Assembly: GCF_003955715.1 (NCBI RefSeq)
Contig: NZ_CP034463.1
Location: forward strand, 1,736,001-1,800,000
Length of the DNA: 64,000 nt
Source of the DNA: Streptomyces aquilus
Lineage (GTDB): Bacteria; Actinomycetota; Actinomycetes; Streptomycetales; Streptomycetaceae
Direction of reading: 5' to 3'
Below, piece by piece: positions 32,480 through 41,386 of the stretch (within the stretch, counting starts at the first letter, position 1; each line of letters opens with the position of its first letter). The notes beneath the pieces are model-generated. The model ran no database searches and was not told where the DNA came from. It saw only the letters and a program-made list of their open reading frames with translations. Position numbers and translations under genes: made by a program.

Positions 32480-32484
32480 GAAGC

Positions 32485-33084
32485 GTGGAACTGTTCCCCC
32501 GCGCGGACCGGGTCGACGACGCCTCGCTCGTCGCCGGTCTCGCGCTGGGCGACGAGCAGGCCGCGACCGCCTTCGTCCGCCGCTTCCAGAACGCCGTGTA
32601 CGGCCTCGCCCTGTCGGTGACCCGCGAACCGGGCCTCGCCGAGGACGTGAGCCAGGAGGTGTTCGTGCGGGCCTGGCGGGCGGCCGGCAGCTACGACCCC
32701 CGCCGCGCCTCGGCGCTGACCTGGCTGCTGACCATCACCCGCAACGCCGCCATCGACGCCGTCCGCGCCCGCAGGCCCACGCCCGTGCTGGCCGAGACCC
32801 TCGAACGGCTCATCGACGTCACCCTGCGGGCCGACGCGGAGGAGGCCGACGGCACGGAGCGGCTCGCCCTGGTCGCCCTGGAGAGCGAGCGTGCCCTCGC
32901 CCGGCTGCGGTCCCTACCGGAGGAACAGGCGCGCGCGGTCGCCCTCGCCGTGATCGGCGGCTGTACGGCGGCGGAGGTGGGCCGGCACGAGGACATCCCG
33001 CTGGGCACCGCCAAGACCCGGATCCGCACCGGCCTGCGCAGGCTGCGCGAGGCGCTGAAGGAGGGAGGCCGCGATGGCACGTGA
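32485..33084 (+). CDS. ECF-family RNA polymerase sigma factor (SigK-like)
   Basis: A 199-residue group 4 sigma factor. Region 2 (FVRRFQNAVYGLALSVTREP, then EDVSQEVFVRAWRAAGSYDPRR) binds polymerase and the -10; region 4 (LPEEQARAVALAVIGGCTAAEVG, then IPLGTAKTRIRTGLRRLREAL) binds the -35. It should direct transcription of a small regulon when released from its anti-sigma factor, encoded next with an 11-base overlap. The style of the pair (RskA-like anti-sigma) and the divergent secreted lipoprotein suggest an envelope-related stimulus. The GTG at 32485 is the only sensible start. Confidence 0.92.
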   Translation: MELFPRADRVDDASLVAGLALGDEQAATAFVRRFQNAVYGLALSVTREPGLAEDVSQEVFVRAWRAAGSYDPRRASALTWLLTITRNAAIDAVRARRPTPVLAETLERLIDVTLRADAEEADGTERLALVALESERALARLRSLPEEQARAVALAVIGGCTAAEVGRHEDIPLGTAKTRIRTGLRRLREALKEGGRDGT

Positions 33085-33754
33085 GCCCGGGCCGGACGCC
33101 CACCCCGAGGAGGACGAGCTGCTCGCCCTGGCCCTCGGCACCCTCCCCGGTGAGTCGGCCGAGCTGCTGCGCCACCTCACCGTCTGCCCGGCCTGCCGCT
33201 CGACGTACGACGACCTCTCGGCGGCCGTCGACTCCGTGCTGCCCGCGGCACCCTCCGTGGCGCCTCCGGCCGGGTTCGAGGCGCGCGTCCTCGAACGGCT
33301 GGAGCTGCCCGCGCCGGCGGGGCGCACGGGACGGCGGCGGTCGTACCGGCGGCCGCTGCTGGTCGCCGCCGCCACGGCGGCCGGGATCTGTCTGGGGGCG
33401 GCCGGTGCGGTGGTCGTCGACCTGGGGTCGCCGTCCGCCTCCCAGGTCGCCGTGAGCGACCGCGGGGCGCTGCTGGTCACCGGGTCGGGGGCGGCCGTCG
33501 GCACCATCGAGCCCAGCCGCCTCGGCGCCGAGCCCGTCCTCGTCATGCAGATCACGGACGGCTCCTCCCCCGGCACGCGCTACACCTGCCGACTCGTGCT
33601 GAAGGACGGCACCACCCGCGACGCGGGCCACTGGCGGCTCCCGTCCTCCGGCCGGGCCACCTGGATCGCCTACGGTGCCGCCGAGTCCGTGGACCGGGTG
33701 GAGCTGGTGACGGACGGGGGGCAGGTGTGGTCGTCGGCGCGATGGGACCTGTGA
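33074..33754 (+). CDS. Membrane anti-sigma factor (zinc-finger HC2/RskA-like)
   Basis: A 226-residue protein. The N-terminal cytoplasmic domain has the ZAS motif HLTVCPAC (Hx3Cx2C, about residues 34-41) that holds zinc and binds the sigma factor. One transmembrane segment (about 95-116) leads to an extracytoplasmic RskA-like domain ([20 protein letters not shown] to the end). Release of the sigma factor would follow regulated proteolysis or redox change of the ZAS site. It overlaps the sigma gene by 11 bases, which ensures stoichiometric synthesis. Confidence 0.9.
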   Translation: MAREPGPDAHPEEDELLALALGTLPGESAELLRHLTVCPACRSTYDDLSAAVDSVLPAAPSVAPPAGFEARVLERLELPAPAGRTGRRRSYRRPLLVAAATAAGICLGAAGAVVVDLGSPSASQVAVSDRGALLVTGSGAAVGTIEPSRLGAEPVLVMQITDGSSPGTRYTCRLVLKDGTTRDAGHWRLPSSGRATWIAYGAAESVDRVELVTDGGQVWSSARWDL

Positions 33755-33862
33755 CACCGGAAGCCATGCGCCCGTGCCGTTGCGCAGTCCCGAAAGGGGG
33801 TGGAAGGCTGGATAACGGCACCGGCTCGGGGAGTGTCCCGTCCCCACCACCTGGAGGTACCC

Positions 33863-34333
33863 GTGAACAGCGCCGACGGATGGGGCGACGACGTCTACCA
33901 GCCCGACGGATCCGAGATCCAGGAGGACTCCGGGCTGCTCGACGTGGAGGACACCCTGGAGGACGACGGTGTCGGCGACCCCCTCGACCGGGGCTGGTCC
34001 CCTCCGGAGCGCCCCTGGGCGGTCGAGCACACCGGTGTGACGGCGGCCGAACGCGAGAGCCTGGACCAGCGGCTCTCCGAAGAAGTGCCGGACCTCCCCG
34101 TCCCCGACGGCGACGGCATCGGAGACATCGACGGCACCGACGGCGAACTCCTCGACAACGAGGTCGGCGCGCGCCGCTCCGGCCGTCTCGTCGCACCCGA
34201 CGAGGGCACTCACGAGGACGAGGAGAGCGCCCTGATCGCCACGGACGTGGGCATCGACGGCGCCGCCGCCTCCGCCGAGGAGGCCGCGATGCACATCGTC
34301 GACGAGGACGCCGAGGACGCCCTGTCCGGCTGA
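33863..34333 (+). CDS. DUF5709 acidic protein
   Basis: A 156-residue, strongly acidic protein without signal peptide or membrane segment (for example [20 protein letters not shown] and [20 protein letters not shown]). It fits the actinobacterial DUF5709 family, whose function is unknown; low complexity suggests disorder. The GTG at 33863 has a clear GGAGG upstream. It is followed 14 bases later by the L31 gene on the same strand and is probably co-transcribed with it, although nothing in the sequence links the functions. Confidence 0.8.
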   Translation: MNSADGWGDDVYQPDGSEIQEDSGLLDVEDTLEDDGVGDPLDRGWSPPERPWAVEHTGVTAAERESLDQRLSEEVPDLPVPDGDGIGDIDGTDGELLDNEVGARRSGRLVAPDEGTHEDEESALIATDVGIDGAAASAEEAAMHIVDEDAEDALSG

Positions 34334-34347
34334 CCCGAGGAGCACGC

Positions 34348-34614
34348 ATGCAGCAGGACAAGCACCCCGACTACCACCAGGTCGTCTTCCGTGACCGCTC
34401 CGCCGGTTACGCCTTTCTCACCCGGTCGACCGCGACCAGCGAGCAGACCATCGAGTGGGACGACGGCGAGACGTACCCGGTGGTGGACGTCGAGATCTCC
34501 TCGGAGAGCCACCCCTTCTACACCGGCAAGGCCCGCACCGTGGACACCGAGGGACGCGTCGCCCGCTTCGAGCGGCGCTACGGGAGCGCGGCGGGCCCGG
34601 ACGCCGAGGGCTGA
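34348..34614 (+). CDS. rpmE2: Ribosomal protein L31 type B (zinc-independent)
   Basis: An 88-residue protein matching type B L31 throughout: [37 protein letters not shown] and [10 protein letters not shown]. It lacks the CxxC pairs of the zinc-binding form (C-minus paralogue), which bacteria substitute into the 50S subunit when zinc is scarce. In Streptomyces such copies are usually Zur-controlled, but I see no typical Zur box immediately upstream of it or of the DUF5709 gene. The ATG at 34348 follows GAGGAG. Confidence 0.95.
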   Translation: MQQDKHPDYHQVVFRDRSAGYAFLTRSTATSEQTIEWDDGETYPVVDVEISSESHPFYTGKARTVDTEGRVARFERRYGSAAGPDAEG

Positions 34615-34649
34615 GCGGCGGGCCCGCGGGGCGGCGTCCCGTGCCGGGG

Positions 34650-35444
34650 TCAGATGAAGTTCAGCGCCGCCGCGCAGCCCACCCCGCCCAGGACCATGAA
34701 CGCCGGCATCAGCACCTTCAGCTCGACCCAGCTGCCGGCCCGGAACCGCAGGGCCTTGGGCGGCCCGATCGGGTACCAGCGCTTGCGGCCCACCGGGATC
34801 GGCCACAGGATCGGGCAGCCCGAGACCGTCAGCGCGTCCCCGATGTCGTGGACCAGCGCGCCGAGCACGATCGGCAGGCCCAGCCACAGGTACTCCTGGC
34901 CCGGGTCCGTGAACAGCCAGTCCGCGCCGTTGCCGGGCTTGTCCAGCACGCCGGCGATGATCCAGGCGCTGGTCGCGGCCAGCAGCCAGACCAGGACGTC
35001 GGCGCTCGAGCCGCGGGTCGCCCGCCACAGCAGGCCCTCGATGGCGAGCACCATGTGCACGAAGAGGATCGCGAGGACGGCCCAGCGGCCACCGGTGATC
35101 GCCGCGACCGAGGCGCCCGCGCCGATCAGGACGGCCCACAGCCACGTGTGGGTGAGCGTGCGGTGCCCACCGGAGCGACGGGGGTCGCCCTGCTTCTTGG
35201 TGGCCTTGTAGACGGCGTAGGAGAGCTTGTCGACGATCTCGCAGAGCCCTCGGGAGATGGGCCCGAAGGCGCGCGAGATGGTGGCCGCCTTGTGGTCGAG
35301 GTCGGGGGCGAGCGCCGCCCCCGCGCAGATCAGGGCTCCGGCCAGCAGGACCGGCCAGGGCATCGTGTGCCCCGAGGCGGCGGCCGCCGCTCCGACGCCG
35401 AGCCAGGCCGCGGCCCCCGACAGTGAGTGTGCTGGTCCCATCAT
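34650..35444 (-). CDS. Membrane-bound metal-dependent hydrolase (YdjM/DUF457-like)
   Basis: A 264-residue membrane protein with five or six hydrophobic segments. Near the start it has GPAHSLSGAAAW and ALAPDLDHKAAT; HRTLTHTWLWA lies in the middle and LVHDIGDALTVSGCPILWP near residue 205. The spaced His/Asp residues match the YdjM family, related to phospholipase C-like metal hydrolases, with unknown substrates. The double ATG at 35444/35441 follows AAGGG; an ATG six codons earlier (35462) is an alternative. It is a single gene, divergent from the helicase. Confidence 0.83.
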   Translation of the reverse strand: MMGPAHSLSGAAAWLGVGAAAAASGHTMPWPVLLAGALICAGAALAPDLDHKAATISRAFGPISRGLCEIVDKLSYAVYKATKKQGDPRRSGGHRTLTHTWLWAVLIGAGASVAAITGGRWAVLAILFVHMVLAIEGLLWRATRGSSADVLVWLLAATSAWIIAGVLDKPGNGADWLFTDPGQEYLWLGLPIVLGALVHDIGDALTVSGCPILWPIPVGRKRWYPIGPPKALRFRAGSWVELKVLMPAFMVLGGVGCAAALNFI

Positions 35445-35589
35445 CGCCCTTGCCCGCCCCATTCCTCGTGTGCCGCCGCGCAGTTGACCGGATGCCCTGA
35501 CGCCTCGTCGGCGACACAGCGTACTGCTCGTGATCTTCGTACCCGCATCCGATTCCCCTGTAGTGGGGAAGGGCAGGCAAGATGGGTGG

Positions 35590-38103
35590 GTGACCCTCAT
35601 CGATCAGCTGCCGCCGACCGCAGACCCCGACGCCCTCTACGAAGCCTTCGAGTCGTGGGCCGAGGAGCGCGGGCTCACGCTCTACCCCCATCAGGAGGAG
35701 GCGCTGATCGAGGTGGTCTCCGGTGCGAACGTGATCGTGTCGACGCCCACCGGCTCCGGCAAGAGCATGATCGCGGCGGCCGCCCACTTCGCCGCGCTCG
35801 CCCGTGACGAGGTCACCTTCTACACGGCTCCGATCAAGGCACTGGTCTCGGAGAAGTTCTTCGAGCTGTGCAAGATCTTCGGCACCGAGAACGTCGGCAT
35901 GCTCACCGGCGACGCCTCCGTCAACTCCGACGCCCCCGTCATCTGCTGCACCGCCGAGGTGCTCGCCTCGATCGCGCTGCGCGACGGCAAGCAGGCGGAC
36001 GTCGGCCAGGTCGTGATGGACGAGTTCCACTTCTACGCGGAGGGCGACCGCGGCTGGGCCTGGCAGATCCCGATCCTGGAGCTGCCGCAGGCGCAGTTCA
36101 TCCTGATGTCGGCCACGCTCGGCGACGTCTCGATGTTCGAGAAGGACCTCACCCGGCGCACCGGCCGTCCGACGGCGGTGGTCCGCTCGGCGACCCGTCC
36201 GGTGCCGCTGTCCTACGAGTACAAGTTCACCCCGCTCACCGAGACGCTGACCGAGCTGCTGCAGACGCGGCAGGCGCCGGTCTACATCGTGCACTTCACC
36301 CAGGCGCAGGCCGTGGAGCGGGCGCAGGCGCTGATGAGCATCAACATGTGCTCGAAGGAGGAGAAGGAGCAGATCGCCGATCTGATCGGCAACTTCCGCT
36401 TCACCACCAAGTTCGGCCGCAACCTCTCCCGTTACGTACGGCACGGCATCGGGGTCCACCACGCCGGCATGCTGCCCAAGTACCGGCGTCTGGTGGAGAA
36501 GCTCGCGCAGGCGGGTCTGCTGAAGGTCATCTGCGGCACCGACACGCTCGGCGTCGGCGTCAACGTCCCGATCCGCACGGTGCTGTTCACGGCCCTGACC
36601 AAGTACGACGGCAACCGCGTCCGCACCCTGCGCAACCGCGAGTTCCACCAGATCGCCGGCCGCGCCGGGCGGGCCGGGTTCGACACGGCGGGCTTCGTCG
36701 TCGCCCAGGCGCCCGAGCACGTCATCGAGAACGAGAAGGCGCTCGCCAAGGCCGGCGACGACCCGAAGAAGCGGCGCAAGGTGGTCCGCAAGAAGGCGCC
36801 GGAGGGCTTCGTCGGCTGGACGGAGAACACCTTCGAGAAGCTGATCGCCTCCGAACCGGAGCCCTTGACGTCCCGCTTCCGGGTGACGCACACGATGCTG
36901 CTGTCGGTGATCGCCCGCCCCGGCAACGCCTTCGAGGCGATGCGGCATCTGCTGGAGGACAACCACGAGCCGCGCAAGGCGCAGCTGAAGCACATCCGCC
37001 GGGCGATCGCCATCTACCGCTCGCTGCTGGACGGCGGCATCGTCGAGAAGCTGGACGAGCCGGACGCCGAGGGCCGCATCGTCCGCCTCACGGTCGACCT
37101 CCAGCAGGACTTCGCGCTGAACCAGCCGCTGTCCACCTTCGCCCTCGCCGCGTTCGAACTCCTCGACCCCGAATCGCCGTCCTACGCCCTGGACATGGTC
37201 TCCGTCGTCGAGTCGACGCTGGACGACCCGCGCCAGATCCTCGTCGCCCAGCTGAACAAGGCGAAGGGGGAGGCCGTCGCCGCGATGAAGGCCGACGGCG
37301 TGGAGTACGAGGAGCGCATGGAGCGCCTCCAGGACATCTCGTACCCGAAGCCCCTGGAGGAGCTGCTCTTCCACGCGTACAACACCTACCGCAAGAGCCA
37401 TCCCTGGGTCGGCGACCACCCGCTCTCCCCGAAGTCCGTCATCCGTGACATGTACGAACGGGCCATGTCGTTCACGGAGTTGGTGTCCTTCTACGAGCTC
37501 GCGCGCACCGAGGGCATTGTCCTGCGCTACCTCGCCAGTGCCTACAAGGCGCTGGACCACAACATCCCCGACGACCTCAAGTCCGAGGACCTCCAGGACC
37601 TCATCGAGTGGCTCGGCGAGATGGTCCGCCAGGTCGACTCCAGCCTGCTGGACGAGTGGGAGCAGCTCGCCAACCCGGAGGAGATGACCGCCGAGCAGGC
37701 CCAGGAGAAGGCCGACGAGGTCAAGCCCGTCACCACCAACGGGCGCGCCTTCCGCGTCCTGGTCCGCAACGCCATGTTCCGCCGCGTGGAGCTCGCCGCC
37801 CTGGACCAGGTCGAGGAGCTGGGCGAGCTGGACGCCGACGCCGGCTGGGACGCCGACGCGTGGGGCGAGGCGATGGACAAGTACTGGGACGAGTACGACG
37901 ACCTCGGCACCGGCCCGGACGCCCGCGGCCCGAAGCTGCTCATCATCGAGGAGCAGCCGGAGAACCGTCTGTGGCGGGTCCGGCAGATCTTCGACGACCC
38001 GAACGACGACCACGACTGGGGCATCAGCGCGGAGGTCGACCTGACGGCCTCCGACGCGGAGGGCCGCGCGGTCGTCCGGGTCACCGACGTCGGTCAGCTG
38101 TGA
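35590..38103 (+). CDS. DEAD/DEAH-box helicase with DUF3516 domain (Ski2/Mtr4-like)
   Basis: An 837-residue superfamily 2 helicase. Motif I is TPTGSGKS (about residues 54-61), motif II DEFH (about 142-145), motif III MSATLGD, and motif VI QIAGRAGRAGFD. The helicase core covers about residues 30-400 and the DUF3516 region fills most of the rest. Homologues resemble Ski2/Mtr4 RNA helicases; the actinobacterial role is not settled, perhaps RNA turnover. The GTG at 35590 (VTLIDQLPPT) is the family start; the open frame upstream adds nothing conserved. TesB follows after 19 bases. Confidence 0.93.
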   Translation: MTLIDQLPPTADPDALYEAFESWAEERGLTLYPHQEEALIEVVSGANVIVSTPTGSGKSMIAAAAHFAALARDEVTFYTAPIKALVSEKFFELCKIFGTENVGMLTGDASVNSDAPVICCTAEVLASIALRDGKQADVGQVVMDEFHFYAEGDRGWAWQIPILELPQAQFILMSATLGDVSMFEKDLTRRTGRPTAVVRSATRPVPLSYEYKFTPLTETLTELLQTRQAPVYIVHFTQAQAVERAQALMSINMCSKEEKEQIADLIGNFRFTTKFGRNLSRYVRHGIGVHHAGMLPKYRRLVEKLAQAGLLKVICGTDTLGVGVNVPIRTVLFTALTKYDGNRVRTLRNREFHQIAGRAGRAGFDTAGFVVAQAPEHVIENEKALAKAGDDPKKRRKVVRKKAPEGFVGWTENTFEKLIASEPEPLTSRFRVTHTMLLSVIARPGNAFEAMRHLLEDNHEPRKAQLKHIRRAIAIYRSLLDGGIVEKLDEPDAEGRIVRLTVDLQQDFALNQPLSTFALAAFELLDPESPSYALDMVSVVESTLDDPRQILVAQLNKAKGEAVAAMKADGVEYEERMERLQDISYPKPLEELLFHAYNTYRKSHPWVGDHPLSPKSVIRDMYERAMSFTELVSFYELARTEGIVLRYLASAYKALDHNIPDDLKSEDLQDLIEWLGEMVRQVDSSLLDEWEQLANPEEMTAEQAQEKADEVKPVTTNGRAFRVLVRNAMFRRVELAALDQVEELGELDADAGWDADAWGEAMDKYWDEYDDLGTGPDARGPKLLIIEEQPENRLWRVRQIFDDPNDDHDWGISAEVDLTASDAEGRAVVRVTDVGQL

Positions 38104-38122
38104 GCACAGGAGAGACGCGGTC

Positions 38123-38992
38123 ATGACGACGAACCCGGCCGAGAGACTGGTCGACCTGCTCGACCTGGAGCAGATCGAGGTCAACATCTTCCGTGGCCGC
38201 AGCCCGCAGGAATCCTTGCAGCGGGTCTTCGGCGGCCAGGTGGCGGGCCAGGCGCTGGTCGCCGCCGCCCGCACCACGGAGGGCGACCGGCCCGTGCACT
38301 CGCTGCACGCGTACTTCCTGCGCCCGGGCCGGCCGGGCGTGCCGATCGTGTACCAGGTCGAACGGGTGCGGGACGGCCGGTCGTTCACGACCCGTCGGGT
38401 CACCGCCGTGCAGCAGGGACGCACGATCTTCAATCTCACCGCCTCCTTTCACAAGCCTGAGCAGGGGTCGTTCGAGCATCAGTTGCCGCCGGCCCGCGAG
38501 GTCCCGGACCCCGAGTCGCTGCCGACGGTCACGGAGGAGATCCGCGAGCATCTGGGCGCGCTGCCGGAGCAGTTGGAGCGGATGGCGCGCCGTCAGCCCT
38601 TCGACATCCGTTATGTGGACCGGCTGCGCTGGACGCCCGCGGAGGTCAAGGACGCCGAGCCGCGCAGCGCGGTGTGGATGCGCGCGGTCGGGCCGCTCGG
38701 GGACGACCCGGTCGTGCACACCTGCGCGCTGACCTACGCCAGCGACATGACGCTCCTGGACGCCGTGCGCATCCCGGTGGAACCGCTGTGGGGGCCGCGC
38801 AGCTTCGACATCGCCTCGCTGGACCACGCGATGTGGTTCCACCGGCCGTTCCGGGCGGACGAGTGGTTCCTCTACGACCAGGAGTCCCCGATCGCGACCG
38901 GCGGACGAGGCCTGGCGCGCGGGCGGATCTACGACCGGGAGGGGCGCCTGCTGGTGTCCGTCGTCCAGGAAGGGCTGTTCCGGGCGCTGTAG
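38123..38992 (+). CDS. tesB: Acyl-CoA thioesterase II
   Basis: A 289-residue double-hotdog thioesterase. It has the family start LLDLEQIEVNIFRGRSP, the conserved FGGQVAGQALVAA and HSLHAYFLRPG, the second-domain block SLDHAMWFHRPFRADEWFLY and the C-terminal QEGLFR. It hydrolyses medium- and long-chain acyl-CoA in the cytoplasm. The ATG at 38123 lies 19 bases after the helicase stop with GGAGAG upstream, so the genes may share a transcript, though no functional link is evident. Confidence 0.95.
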   Translation: MTTNPAERLVDLLDLEQIEVNIFRGRSPQESLQRVFGGQVAGQALVAAARTTEGDRPVHSLHAYFLRPGRPGVPIVYQVERVRDGRSFTTRRVTAVQQGRTIFNLTASFHKPEQGSFEHQLPPAREVPDPESLPTVTEEIREHLGALPEQLERMARRQPFDIRYVDRLRWTPAEVKDAEPRSAVWMRAVGPLGDDPVVHTCALTYASDMTLLDAVRIPVEPLWGPRSFDIASLDHAMWFHRPFRADEWFLYDQESPIATGGRGLARGRIYDREGRLLVSVVQEGLFRAL

Positions 38993-39032
38993 GTCCGGGG
39001 CCGGGCGGGTACGTGTCGTGGGCGCCTTTCCG

Positions 39033-39920
39033 TCATGCGCTTCTGCGGCGCAGCCAGCCCATGAGTCCTCGGGGTGTCGGCCGGGAGGCGGCTTCCTCGG
39101 GCGAGGGGGGTGGCGCGGTCGTCCGCTGCTCCGCGGCCGGGCGTGGTGCGGGCCGGAGGGTGCGGGCGTCCGCCATGGCCCGGGTCAGGTCGGCTCGCAG
39201 TCGGCTGATCTCGTCCGGGTCGTCGGCCGTCATGATCTTCTCGGTGAGCTGCGCGGCCGGCGTGCCCGGTGTGCCCTGGTTCGGCGGCACGGGGCGGAAG
39301 CGGTTCAGAAAGGAGCGCTCGTACGGGTCCCGGACGAGCTCCGCGATCTGGGCGGAGTCGAGGAAGGCGGCGAGGGCCCCGGCGCTCTCCCACGGGCCGT
39401 CGGCCGTCCGCAGCAGGAACTCGCGATGCCGGGCACGCCAGTTGCGGGGACGCAGGTCCACTCCCTCCGCCAGCAGGCCCCGCATTCCCTCGGGTGTGCG
39501 ACGGGCGTGCAGCAGCGGGGTGTTCCGCTCGTCGGCGGCGAACTGCTCTAGTTCCTCGGCGAGATAGAGCCAGACGACGGCCCGGTACCTGTTGAGATAG
39601 AAGCGCACCGGCGCCACGACACCGAGGCGGGCCAGGCGGGTGAACCTGCCGGCGGGGATGTCCATGAGGTCCGCGCCCTCGGTGGTGCCCACGACCCGCA
39701 CCCGCTGCTGGAACGCTTCGGGGAAGTCGTCGTCCGCGCGGAGCCGGTCCAGTTCGGTGCGGGGGACCCCGCGGCCTCCTCCCCCTTCGTCGGGCACGGT
39801 CCGGATATGGCCGAGATGGATACCCAGGTCGAACTCGTTGCGCTTCAGACCCAGTTCGCGCGCCGCGCGGCCCGGGGTGAGGGTGAGCTGCTGGGGCCTG
39901 GTGAGGGTGCTGCCTGTCAT
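39033..39920 (-). CDS. DUF6397 family protein
   Basis: A 295-residue cytoplasmic protein. The N-terminal part (LTPGRAARELGLKRNEFDLGIHLGHI) looks like a MerR/excisionase-type helix-turn-helix, followed by RTELDRLRADDDFPEAFQQR and a long helical region; the C-terminus is Pro-rich and ends WLRRRSA. This agrees with the Streptomyces family DUF6397, whose function is unknown; DNA binding is my inference from the first 60 residues. The ATG at 39920 starts the conserved part. It is a single gene convergent with tesB and precedes the conservon on the same strand. Confidence 0.75.
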   Translation of the reverse strand: MTGSTLTRPQQLTLTPGRAARELGLKRNEFDLGIHLGHIRTVPDEGGGGRGVPRTELDRLRADDDFPEAFQQRVRVVGTTEGADLMDIPAGRFTRLARLGVVAPVRFYLNRYRAVVWLYLAEELEQFAADERNTPLLHARRTPEGMRGLLAEGVDLRPRNWRARHREFLLRTADGPWESAGALAAFLDSAQIAELVRDPYERSFLNRFRPVPPNQGTPGTPAAQLTEKIMTADDPDEISRLRADLTRAMADARTLRPAPRPAAEQRTTAPPPSPEEAASRPTPRGLMGWLRRRSA

Positions 39921-40046
39921 GGTCGTACTCCCCCGTGGAGTCGGTGCTCACGCTGTGTGCGTGCGCCGTGACAAAAACCGTAGCCGGTCGGGCGCATCGC
40001 GGAGCGAGCCTGTGGATAACTCCACGGGGGGTGATGAATCAGCAGG

Positions 40047-40460
40047 TCAGAGGTCTACGGCCGGACTCCGCTCGGGCTGTCGGACGTCCACGCCGAGGTG
40101 CTCGCCGACTCGGTTGACGAGCAGCGTCATCTCGTAGGCGATCTGACCGATGTCGGCCTGCGCGCCGCTGAGCACGCACAGACAGCTGCCGGTGCCCGCC
40201 GCGGTGACGAACAGGACCGCGTCGTCGAACTCGACCATCGTCTGGCGGACTCTGCCCGCGCCGAAGTGCCGGCCGGAGCCCTTGGCCAGGCTGTGCAGCC
40301 CCGACGCGACGGCGGCGAGGTGCTCGGCGTCCTCGCGTCGCAGACCCGTGCTGGCCCCCGCCACCAGGCCGTCGTTGGACAGCACCAACGCGTGCCGGAC
40401 GTGGTCGACGCGCTCGGTCAGATCGTCCAGCAGCCAGCCGAGTCCCTGGTTCTGCGCCAT
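40047..40460 (-). CDS. Second roadblock/LC7 protein of the conservon (CvnB-like)
   Basis: A 137-residue roadblock-fold protein (LGWLLDDLTERVDHVRHALVL, then DGLVAGASTGLRREDAEHLA). It is closely similar to the CvnB at 41821 (shared VRHA-VLSNDGL, SLAKG-GRHFGAG, RQTMVE, and IAYEM). It has two Cys (GSCLCVL) absent from the other copy apart from one. CvnB proteins pair with the small GTPase CvnD and the kinase-like CvnA. This extra copy lies 173 bases downstream of cvnD. The ATG at 40460 follows a GGAG. It may be a paralogue serving as an alternative partner. Confidence 0.88.
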   Translation of the reverse strand: MAQNQGLGWLLDDLTERVDHVRHALVLSNDGLVAGASTGLRREDAEHLAAVASGLHSLAKGSGRHFGAGRVRQTMVEFDDAVLFVTAAGTGSCLCVLSGAQADIGQIAYEMTLLVNRVGEHLGVDVRQPERSPAVDL

Positions 40461-40633
40461 GTCTCCGTCTCCCCGTGTGACGTCTCCCCCTGGCTGGAGG
40501 AGTTCCTCGCCACCCTTCCCGACGACCGGCGTCAGGGGCAAGGAGAACGGGGCATGGCACAGGTAAGAACGGCGGCCTTCGGTCAGTCCGGCGCGGCGGG
40601 CCGACCGTCGGTGACGGGGACCAGCGACAAGCT

Positions 40634-41239
40634 TCAGCCCACCGAGTCGAGGAGCCGGGCGGTGTGCATCCGCCCGGCGTACTCGACGAGCCGGATCAGC
40701 ACCTCCTTCCCGGAGTCGCGGTCCCGGGCGTCGCACAGCACCACCGGGGTGCCGCGGTCCAGGTCGAGGGCGCGTGAGACGTCCTGGGCGCCGTAAGTGC
40801 GGGCTCCCGTGAAGCAGTTGACGGCGACCACGAACGGGATGTGCCGGTGCTCGAAGTAGTCGACCGCGGGGAAGCAGTCCTCAAGGCGTCGGGTGTCCGC
40901 GAGGACCACGGCGCCGAGCGCCCCCTGCGACAACTCGTCCCACAGGAACCAGAAACGGTCCTGCCCGGGGGTGCCGAAGAGATAGAGGGAGAGGCCGGAG
41001 CGGATGGTGATGCGGCCGAAGTCCATGGCGACCGTCGTCGTGACCTTCTGGTCCACGCCGTCCGTGTCGTCGACCAACTGACCGGCTTCGCTGAGCAGTT
41101 CCTCGGTCCGCAGCGGCCTGATCTCACTGACCGCGCCCACCAGGGTCGTCTTGCCCACGCCGAATCCGCCGGCGACCAGTATCTTCAACGCCAGCGCGGT
41201 CTGCTCGCCGCCCTGGGCATCGGAAGTCTCGGAGACCAT
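40634..41239 (-). CDS. cvnD: Conservon small GTPase (CvnD)
   Basis: A 201-residue GTP-binding protein. P loop GGFGVGKTT (about residues 24-32), switch region VAMDFGRI, FGTPGQDRFWFLW (G3-like, about residues 87-99) and the base-recognition region VAVNCFTG are visible. CvnD proteins are Ras/MglA-like GTPases that, with CvnA, B and C, form membrane-associated signalling complexes in Streptomyces controlling development and secondary metabolism. The ATG at 41239 lies 147 bases after the CvnC stop, not overlapping it as in most conservons, with a hairpin in the gap. Confidence 0.92.
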   Translation of the reverse strand: MVSETSDAQGGEQTALALKILVAGGFGVGKTTLVGAVSEIRPLRTEELLSEAGQLVDDTDGVDQKVTTTVAMDFGRITIRSGLSLYLFGTPGQDRFWFLWDELSQGALGAVVLADTRRLEDCFPAVDYFEHRHIPFVVAVNCFTGARTYGAQDVSRALDLDRGTPVVLCDARDRDSGKEVLIRLVEYAGRMHTARLLDSVG

Positions 41240-41314
41240 CGATCACTTCTCTCGGGAGTGCCGGCAACGGTCGGCCGTGCGGGTGCGTGAAGTCAGCATG
41301 ATGACAACTGCGGC

Positions 41315-41329
41315 ACCCCTTCGAGGGGT
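41315..41329. other. Hairpin between cvnC and cvnD
   Basis: ACCCCT (41315-41320) and AGGGGT (41324-41329) flank TCG, in the 147-base gap between the two genes. It could partly terminate the upstream conservon transcript, leaving cvnD and the second cvnB to a promoter of their own. No U-run follows, so this is uncertain. Confidence 0.35.
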
Positions 41330-41386
41330 TGGACCGCTATTAGACCGATGTGACCGAGTCGTGCGCATGCGCTTTCGAACTTTCAT

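Noticed and set aside
34210..38439. A 1409-codon open frame antisense to the helicase and thioesterase genes
   Set aside because: It has no recognisable domain, reads as low-complexity Leu/Gly/Arg-rich protein, and covers two well-supported genes on the other strand. High G+C produces such frames.
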